Positions 58,382-64,000 of a DNA stretch of 64,000 bases are shown one piece after another; position 1 is the first letter of the stretch, and the number at the start of each line of letters is the position of its first letter. The notes under the pieces are model-generated. The model was not told where the DNA came from. It worked only from the letters and a program-made list of their open reading frames with translations, and did not search any database. Position numbers and translations under genes: made by a program. Origin of the DNA: Microbacterium paraoxydans (GTDB taxonomy: Bacteria > Actinomycetota > Actinomycetes > Actinomycetales > Microbacteriaceae); NCBI RefSeq assembly GCF_019056515.1, contig NZ_CP064873.1, positions 1,178,001-1,242,000 of the forward strand, given 5' to 3'.

Positions 58382-59452
58382 TTAGTCTCCGAGCGTCCGT
58401 AGGGCTCTGAGGTACGACAGCGAGACCGTCCACGGGCTGATGCCGTCGTTGAACCGTTCGAAGTCCGTCTCGCCCACGCCTGCGAACAGGTCGTCATCAC
58501 TGAGAAGAGCAGTGAGGGAGTCCACGGGCGCGTCGACGTCGAAGAACGTCACCCAGGGCTCGGCACCGAACTGTTCCCGAAGATGGGGAAGACCCGGCAG
58601 GATCGAGGGGACGTTCATCGTCGCCGCGAGATGCAGACTTCCGGAGTTCAGGATGGCGCGATACGGGAACACGGCGACGTCGGCGGCGCGATACCACCTC
58701 GCGACATCGGCATCGGGCACGGACTCGAAAGCAGTGATCGTGCGGATGCCGGACGGCTTGAGCGCATCGTATTGCGCGATCGATTCGGAATTGGCGGAAC
58801 CGGCGAGCAGGAGGACGGGTCGACGCCCCCCTGCGCGCTGCGCGTGCGCGGTCGCCTGGAGGAGGAGGTCGATGCCCTTGTACGGTCGGATCTGACCGAG
58901 GAAGAGGATCGCATGGTCTTCCGGGTCGAGACCGAAGCTGGCGCGCGCGTCGTCCCGCGAGATGTCGGAGTCGTAGACGCCGAGGTAGCTCGGGTGGGGG
59001 ATCGTCACGATCTTCTCCGGCGGCAGCACGACGACGTCGGAGACCAAGTCGGACGTCGCCGGTGCCATCACGTGGATGAGGTCGGCCGCCTCGGCGAGAA
59101 CCGCATAGAGCCGACGCTCCGCATCCAGATGCGTGAGCTCGTGGGGGAGGCGATTGTGGACGGTCCACACGATCTTCACGCCCCGTGCGCGAGCCTCCGC
59201 AAGACTCTCGGCGACCACCTGCACGCGTTTCGCCGCCTCGCGGTGAGATCGTGCGGATTGTGCGATCGGTGCCGTCCAATGGAGGTGCAGCACGTCTCCG
59301 GCGTCGAGCGCCGCGACGGAGGCCAGCAGAGACGAGTACGCCGATCGCTCGATGAAGCGGTAGCCGGCAGCCCGGGGCGCGAGGCCCATCAGGTTGAGGT
59401 AGGGGTTGCCGTTCCAGGCCGGGAACACGCAGAGCCGGGGACCTGTCTTCAT
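58382..59452 (-). CDS. GT-B glycosyltransferase (family 4-like)
   Basis: The 356-aa protein begins RLCVFPAWNGNPYLNLMGLA. It has the acceptor-side motif LHLHWTAPIA, VWTVHNRLPHELTH, the interdomain ILFLGQIRPYKGIDLLLQA typical of GT4, and donor-side DVAVFPYRAILNSGSLHLA. It probably adds a sugar to a lipid-linked surface glycan. The start has no strong ribosome-binding site and follows the GT2 gene on the same strand by 18 bp. Confidence 0.9.
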   Translation of the reverse strand: MKTGPRLCVFPAWNGNPYLNLMGLAPRAAGYRFIERSAYSSLLASVAALDAGDVLHLHWTAPIAQSARSHREAAKRVQVVAESLAEARARGVKIVWTVHNRLPHELTHLDAERRLYAVLAEAADLIHVMAPATSDLVSDVVVLPPEKIVTIPHPSYLGVYDSDISRDDARASFGLDPEDHAILFLGQIRPYKGIDLLLQATAHAQRAGGRRPVLLLAGSANSESIAQYDALKPSGIRTITAFESVPDADVARWYRAADVAVFPYRAILNSGSLHLAATMNVPSILPGLPHLREQFGAEPWVTFFDVDAPVDSLTALLSDDDLFAGVGETDFERFNDGISPWTVSLSYLRALRTLGD

Positions 59453-59470
59453 CTCGTCACACTTCCGATC

Positions 59471-60370
59471 TCACTTCTGGAACCTGTTCCGCAGGCGGCG
59501 GTACGCCGACCGTAGCGGGTGGAGCGCTTCTTTCCGCAGGGAGGCGAACTCCCGCTTCATCAGTTCCTCCGTCTCGCGCAGCCGGCGCTCGAAGTACAGC
59601 GCCGCTCCCGCTCCCTCTCGGGCGACCAGGCGCCGGAACTCCTCGTCGCGGAGGAGCGCGTCTGTCCGCCGGTGGTCCTCGCTTGCGGCGATCACACTGT
59701 TGCCGTCCACCCCGATACCCGACGGGCGCTGGTGCCAGTACACCAGCGGCGCGGGATCGAGGTACTCCAGAGCGCCGAGCTCCAGGACCCGGGTGTTGAA
59801 GACCCAGTCGCCGACGACAGGGAGGGATTCATCATAGAGTCCGAGGCGTTCGTGGAGTTCCCGCCGATAGACGAACGCGATAGGCACGAACTGATTGAAC
59901 CGCTGCTGATCCATCAGCAGCGGGGCCACCGATTCGGGGAGGAACGCTTCGCGGCCGAGTTCTCTGAGCTCGTCGCCGGTGCGCTGCTCCCACACGATCT
60001 CGATGCGCGAGACGACGCCGAGGCGATCGGGGTGCTCGTGCAGGTAGGCGACGGCGCGGGCGAGGAACTCCGGTGCCCAGGAGTCGTCGTCATCGTGCAG
60101 GACGAGCAGATCCCCGCGCGCGGCGCGCACTCCGGCGTTGGCCGCCTGCCAGCGCCCGAGTGAGACCGGGTGCGAGATGATCCTGGTTCGTTCCCGCACC
60201 AGAGGGCTGCTCTCGGCCACGACCGCCTCGACGACCCCGGGAGCACCGCCGTCGTCGACGATGATCAGTTCCCAATGGGTGTGGGTCTGCGAGCCGATGC
60301 TCCGAAGAGCACGCCGGATGAAAACCGGACGGTCCTTCGTGCGCATCACAATCGACACGAGTGGGGGCAT
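59471..60370 (-). CDS. Family 2 glycosyltransferase
   Basis: The 299-aa GT2 enzyme carries LVSIVMRTKDRPVFIRRALR, WELIIVDDGGAPG, GDLLVLHDDDDSWAPEFL (DxD) and LPVVGDWVFNTRVLE. The C-terminus is a basic amphipathic helix (HPLRSAYRRLRNRFQK), probably membrane-associating. The ATG at 60370 has AGGAA 5 nt upstream, and family similarity begins exactly there, so the longer frame upstream is rejected. The gap to the acyltransferase stop is 8 bp. Confidence 0.92.
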   Translation of the reverse strand: MPPLVSIVMRTKDRPVFIRRALRSIGSQTHTHWELIIVDDGGAPGVVEAVVAESSPLVRERTRIISHPVSLGRWQAANAGVRAARGDLLVLHDDDDSWAPEFLARAVAYLHEHPDRLGVVSRIEIVWEQRTGDELRELGREAFLPESVAPLLMDQQRFNQFVPIAFVYRRELHERLGLYDESLPVVGDWVFNTRVLELGALEYLDPAPLVYWHQRPSGIGVDGNSVIAASEDHRRTDALLRDEEFRRLVAREGAGAALYFERRLRETEELMKREFASLRKEALHPLRSAYRRLRNRFQK

Positions 60371-60378
60371 GGCGGTTC

Positions 60379-62451
60379 CTAAGAAGTGGGGGCCGAGTCG
60401 GGGACAAGTGCGGTGATCTCCCGGCGAAGGTACGGAGCGAGGGAATGGCTGAAGGTGGCGGTGATGTGATGGAGGTCGCGGTACACGACGACGCCTCCTG
60501 CGACCATGGGGCACACTCCTTCCGGATCGCAGAAGGCGCCCCGGAGGTCGATCGGCGTGATGCCTGCGTCACGGGCGGCTATCGAAAGAGGATCCTCGCG
60601 GAGGAAATCGGCGGCGGAGAACGCGCACGTCTCGTAGGAGAAGTCGCGCTGCTCCGCCAGACAGTCCGCGGCAGCCTGCGGGACAGCCGGGTTGTCGAGC
60701 ACGGGGATCACGCGGACTCCGGCCTCCTGCGCGGCGCGCCAGCGGTCGGCGAACTGCGCGCCGCGCTCCGCGCGCTCCGAAGCGTCGGCGTCGATCTGGT
60801 TCCACGCGGTCACGAGGATTGCGTCGTATCCGCCGGCGAGCAGGTCGGCGTCCAGGGCCGTGCGACGCTCAGCGCACGCGGGGTCGGGATCGCTCGACCA
60901 CGCGCACCCTCGGCCCACGTAGACGTCGATGGACCACCCGGCGTCCTCGGCGACGTCTCGCAGAGCCGGGACCAACATGGCGGCGTGCGAGTCTCCGGTG
61001 ACGGCGATGCGCACGGCATCGGGCGCCTCGGATCCGAGGTGGCAGGGCTCGATCGGCGCCGCACTCTGCGTGTAGCAGGCGAAAGCGCCGTCTGTGTCGT
61101 CGTACAGCCCAGCGAGCCCGGGGATCAGTTCGGCGCGGTCGACGATCTCGCTCTTGGCGCCGGCGCAGTCGGGGCCCAGGAGGAGATTCGCGCCTCGGCA
61201 CGCGTCGGGATCCGCGATCTCTGTCTGCGCCTGGGCCGTCCTTTCCTGCTCGGACGCGGAGATGGCGAGCGCGGGAACGCCGGCGGCGGCCGTGACCACG
61301 ACCATTGCGGCCGCCGTCCCCCACAGGATCGTCCGAGGGCGGAAACTGGTGAGCCTGCCGAACCGCAGCGGATCCTCGACATATCTCTTGCCGAGCGCGG
61401 CGAGGACCGCAGTCAGCACGACCAGCAGGACGTTCTGCCAGAGGTCGAGCTCCGCCCCGAGGACGGCGGGAGCGATCACGATGAGCGGCCAGTGCCACAG
61501 ATAGATGCCGTAAGAGTTGTCGCCGAGCCATTGCACAGGACGCCAGGCCTGGAGGCGGGCCGCCGCGAAGGGCGGGGTCGGGCCGATGAGGATCAGCGCG
61601 GCCGTCGCCGCGACGGGGAGGATTGCTGCGTATCCCGGGAAGGGCGTCGTCGGTCCGAAAATGAGGGCGGAGCCGATCAGCGCGAGCCACCCGGCTAGCC
61701 AGATCACGGCGCGCGCTGCGCGGGGGACGGCGATCGCCGGGAGCACAGCCACCAGGGCACCGAATCCGAACTCCCACATCCGCACCGGCGTGGCGAAGTA
61801 CGCGAAGGAGGGAGCGGTGAATGTCGTCACCAGACTCAGCACCAGACTCGCCGCCGTGACGGTGCCGAGGGTGACGAGGAGGGCCCTGCGGCCTCGTCCC
61901 CTGGCGATGGCCGCGCTGGTCGCGGCGATCACGAGCAGCGGCCAGAGGATGTAGAACTGTTCCTCCACGGAGAGCGACCAGTAGTGTTGGGCGATCGGAG
62001 GAGCGTTGTCCGCGCCAAGGTAGTCGACGGCGTCGGCGGCGAGCACCCAGTTCTCGACGTAGAGAGTGCTTCCGACGATGGAACGCAGGTACTGCGTGAC
62101 CAGAGCCGGAGGCGCGAAGAGCAGAGTGAGCACGGTGCTCGCGGCGAGCACGAGGAGCGCCGCAGGAAGCAGGCGACGCGCCCGTGCCGCCCAGAACGCA
62201 CTCAGCCGGAGGCCGCCCCGCTCGCGCAGTCGGACCAATTGCCCGGTGATCAGGTAGCCGGAGATCACGAAGAAGACGTCGACTCCGATGTACCCGCCGG
62301 TGAGCGCATGCGGCCAGACATGGAAGACGACGACGGCCGCTACCGCGAACGCGCGCAGCGCCTGGATGTCCGCGCGAGGCGGGTGGGGTAGCCGGGACGA
62401 AGCGGTTCTCTTCGTTGCGCGGACGCGCGGGTCAGCGCCGACCGAGGCCAC
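60379..62451 (-). CDS. OafA/YrhL-type membrane acyltransferase with SGNH domain
   Basis: The 690-aa protein has an acyltransferase-3 domain of about ten membrane helices: DIQALRAFAVAAVVVFHVWP with the conserved His, GGYIGVDVFFVISGYLIT, and SLSVEEQFYILWPLL. An extracytoplasmic SGNH domain follows with VTGDSHAAM (nucleophile) and YRDLHHIT (catalytic Asp and His). It O-acetylates or acylates surface glycans. The GTG at 62451 is preferred because GGAG lies 6-7 nt upstream. An ATG at 62505 is the longer alternative and would extend the overlap with ugd from 20 to 74 bp. Confidence 0.9.
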   Translation of the reverse strand: MASVGADPRVRATKRTASSRLPHPPRADIQALRAFAVAAVVVFHVWPHALTGGYIGVDVFFVISGYLITGQLVRLRERGGLRLSAFWAARARRLLPAALLVLAASTVLTLLFAPPALVTQYLRSIVGSTLYVENWVLAADAVDYLGADNAPPIAQHYWSLSVEEQFYILWPLLVIAATSAAIARGRGRRALLVTLGTVTAASLVLSLVTTFTAPSFAYFATPVRMWEFGFGALVAVLPAIAVPRAARAVIWLAGWLALIGSALIFGPTTPFPGYAAILPVAATAALILIGPTPPFAAARLQAWRPVQWLGDNSYGIYLWHWPLIVIAPAVLGAELDLWQNVLLVVLTAVLAALGKRYVEDPLRFGRLTSFRPRTILWGTAAAMVVVTAAAGVPALAISASEQERTAQAQTEIADPDACRGANLLLGPDCAGAKSEIVDRAELIPGLAGLYDDTDGAFACYTQSAAPIEPCHLGSEAPDAVRIAVTGDSHAAMLVPALRDVAEDAGWSIDVYVGRGCAWSSDPDPACAERRTALDADLLAGGYDAILVTAWNQIDADASERAERGAQFADRWRAAQEAGVRVIPVLDNPAVPQAAADCLAEQRDFSYETCAFSAADFLREDPLSIAARDAGITPIDLRGAFCDPEGVCPMVAGGVVVYRDLHHITATFSHSLAPYLRREITALVPDSAPTS

Positions 62452-63733
62452 GGTAGCTCCACCCGGCAGCGCGCCAGCGGCCGGCGTCGAGGCAGTTGCG
62501 GCCATCGATGATCAGACGGTCCGCCACCAGATCCGCGGCCGTCTCCGGGTCGAGCTGCCTGAACTGCTCCCATTCGGTCACGACGACCGTTGCTTCGGCA
62601 CCGGCGAGAGCCTCGTCCGCGGTACGCGCGTACGTCAGGTGAGGACGAACACGACGCGCCGTCTCGATCGCTTCCGGATCATAGGAGATGACGTCCGCCC
62701 CGAGCCCGTGCAGGCGCGTGGCGATATCCAGCGCGGGGGAGTCGCGCGTGTCGTCCGAATTGGGCTTGAATGCCAGCCCGAGGATCGCGATGCGACGTCC
62801 GGCGACGGAGCCACCGAGTTCCTCTGACACGACATCGACGAGGCGGTTCCGCTGGCGTAGGTTGATCTCGTCCACTTCGCGGAGGAATCGCAGAGCTCTC
62901 CCGTGCCCGAGCTCCTCAGCTCGGGTGGCGAACGCGCGGATGTCCTTCGGCAGGCAACCGCCACCGAAGCCGACGCCGGCGTTGAGGAAGCGGCGGCCGA
63001 TGCGGACGTCGTGTCCGATCGCATCCGCGAGCTGCGTCACATCCGCGCCCGTGGCGTCGGCGATCTCCGACATCGCGTTGATGAAGGAGATCTTCGTGGC
63101 TAGGAACGCGTTGGCCGCCACCTTGACCAGTTCGGACGTCGAGAAGTCGGTGACGAGACGCGGGATCCCGGCCGCGAGAGCCTTCGCGTATACCTCGTCG
63201 AGGATCGCGACCCCTGGACCCTCCGGGTCTGCCGTTCCGTAGACGATGCGGTCGGGCTCAAGGGTGTCCTGGACAGCGAAGCCCTCGCGGAGGAACTCCG
63301 GGTTCCAGAGCAGCATGGCGCCGGTGGGAGCGACGATGTCGGCGAGCCGTTGTGCGGTGCCTACGGGAACCGTCGACTTGCCGACCACGACGTCCCCCTC
63401 GGAGAGCACGGGGAGCAAGCCCTGAACGGCGGCATCGACGAACCGGAGGTCGGCTCCATCGCCGTCCTCGCGCTGGGGTGTTCCGACGGCGATGAAGTGG
63501 ACCTGTGCGGCGGCGAGGTCGGAGGGTTCGGTGGAGAACGTCAACCGCCCTGTCGCCAGCGTGTCGCGCAGCAGTTCGTCGAAGCCGGGCTCGAAGAAGG
63601 GCGCTTCTCCCGCGGCGAGGCGACCGATCTTGTCGGCATCGACGTCGAAGCCGACGACCTCGTGGCCGATGGACGCCATGGCCGTGGCGTGCACTGCCCC
63701 CAGGTACCCGCAGCCGATGACACTCAGCCTCAT
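62432..63733 (-). CDS. ugd: UDP-glucose 6-dehydrogenase
   Basis: The 433-aa enzyme oxidises UDP-glucose to UDP-glucuronate with two NAD+. The N-terminal Rossmann motif is VIGCGYLGAVHATAMASIGH, followed by KSTVPVGTAQ, WNPEFLREG, the active-site Cys in GVGFGGGCLPKDIRA (about residues 257-271), and LGLAFKPNSDDTRDSPA in the C-terminal domain. It supplies uronic acid for the surface glycan. The ATG overlaps the stop of the upstream reductase (ATGA), and its end overlaps the acyltransferase. Confidence 0.95.
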   Translation of the reverse strand: MRLSVIGCGYLGAVHATAMASIGHEVVGFDVDADKIGRLAAGEAPFFEPGFDELLRDTLATGRLTFSTEPSDLAAAQVHFIAVGTPQREDGDGADLRFVDAAVQGLLPVLSEGDVVVGKSTVPVGTAQRLADIVAPTGAMLLWNPEFLREGFAVQDTLEPDRIVYGTADPEGPGVAILDEVYAKALAAGIPRLVTDFSTSELVKVAANAFLATKISFINAMSEIADATGADVTQLADAIGHDVRIGRRFLNAGVGFGGGCLPKDIRAFATRAEELGHGRALRFLREVDEINLRQRNRLVDVVSEELGGSVAGRRIAILGLAFKPNSDDTRDSPALDIATRLHGLGADVISYDPEAIETARRVRPHLTYARTADEALAGAEATVVVTEWEQFRQLDPETAADLVADRLIIDGRNCLDAGRWRAAGWSYRGLGRR

Positions 63734-64000
63734 CGGATCTCCTCCTCGACAGCAAGATACGCCGCGAGTGACTCGTCGGCGTCGGCGGGGACGAACCCGG
63801 TCGCGGTGATCTTCGCGAGATCCAGAACGCTGTTCCGCGGGCGCGGGGCGACCGGGCCGGTCGCTGATGCGAAGTACTCATCCGTGCTCACGGCGGTGAC
63901 GCGGTCCGCGTCGTGGCCGCTCAGGCGGAACACCTCGCGTGCGATGTCCGCCCAGGAGCGGGGGTCGCCCGATCCTGTCACGTTGTAGACGCCGTATGGG
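63730..64000 (-). CDS. dTDP-4-dehydrorhamnose reductase-like protein, C-terminal part
   Basis: The last 89-90 residues of a longer protein are visible; the rest lies beyond the window edge. YGVYNVTGSGDPRSWADIAR and the final RNSVLDLAKITATGF match the C-terminus of RmlD-type reductases, which in many actinobacteria are fused behind an RmlC-like epimerase domain. The product would be dTDP-L-rhamnose for the glycan cluster. Its TGA overlaps the ugd ATG. Confidence 0.8.
   Translation of the reverse strand, partial: PYGVYNVTGSGDPRSWADIAREVFRLSGHDADRVTAVSTDEYFASATGPVAPRPRNSVLDLAKITATGFVPADADESLAAYLAVEEEIR

Noticed and set aside
1..64000. Prophage, insertion sequence or integrated element
   Set aside because: I found no transposase, integrase, terminal inverted repeats or phage structural genes. 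Codon use looks uniform, with only slightly lower GC impressions around the glycan genes at 51.5-64 kb.

Overview
The window is chromosomal DNA from a very GC-rich actinobacterium, most likely a Microbacteriaceae member close to Microbacterium. The evidence is the strong G/C bias at third codon positions, frequent GTG starts, many start codons sitting 6-7 nt behind a TANNNT box (leaderless transcription), a DUF3107-adnA-adnB-nudC-uvrD-like-DUF2342-PDZ/Lon-UPF0182 block that matches a conserved actinobacterial neighbourhood (Rv3193c to Rv3202c in M. tuberculosis), and a large teichoic-acid/surface-glycan locus. I saw no prophage, insertion sequence, CRISPR array or rRNA. The single RNA gene is an initiator tRNA.

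Layout. 1-9.9 kb: housekeeping and small accessory genes (cytoplasmic MgtE-N/CBS protein, membrane stress protein with a Pro-Ala-Glu tail, alpha/beta hydrolase, Xaa-Pro aminopeptidase, membrane EEP phosphatase, PHP phosphoesterase, DUF817 protein, DEAD-box helicase, ferritin-like protein). 9.9-27.4 kb: a DNA-repair and envelope-proteostasis block with DUF3107, the AdnA/AdnB helicase-nuclease pair, a catalytically degenerate phosphotransferase, NudC, a short UvrD2-type helicase, an orphan cyclodehydratase-like protein, a DUF2342 protein, a Lon/PDZ membrane protease and a UPF0182 membrane protein. 27.4-27.7 kb: the only gap over 300 bp, holding a terminator and two copies of a dyad-symmetric repeat with an exact 18-bp period. 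27.7-35.5 kb: universal stress protein, phosphotransferase, TMEM175-type channel, formaldehyde-type dehydrogenase, tRNA-fMet, nitrilase-family hydrolase, aminotransferase and an HtrA protease. 35.5-45.3 kb: three CDP-glycerol-transferase-like enzymes and a GT2, interleaved with birA, a PH-domain protein, purK, purE and an LCP ligase. 45.3-51.5 kb: a small sortase substrate with two candidate sorting motifs, a DUF4012 protein, a GT4 and a large secreted repeat protein. 51.5-64 kb: a glycan assembly and export cluster (1122-aa multidomain glycosyltransferase, TagG/TagH-type ABC exporter, further glycosyltransferases, an OafA-type acyltransferase, UDP-glucose dehydrogenase and the end of an RmlD-like reductase).

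Working together. The right half reads as one surface-polymer programme. Sugar precursors (UDP-glucuronate, probably dTDP-rhamnose) are made and assembled by GT2/GT4 enzymes. CDP-glycerol-type transferases polymerise or decorate, the two-gene ABC exporter moves the product out, the LCP protein attaches it to peptidoglycan, and the acyltransferase modifies it. The left half is dominated by double-strand-break processing, NAD metabolism and quality-control proteins. Many genes are translationally coupled by ATGA or GTGA overlaps.

Most interesting items: the 18-bp-period repeat modules; the tandem LPLTG/LALTG sorting signal; a composite element where the htrA terminator hairpin contains the promoter box and start codon of the next gene; the degenerate kinase between adnB and nudC; the orphan cyclodehydratase-like gene; and a possible leaderless upstream ORF before the ferritin-like gene.
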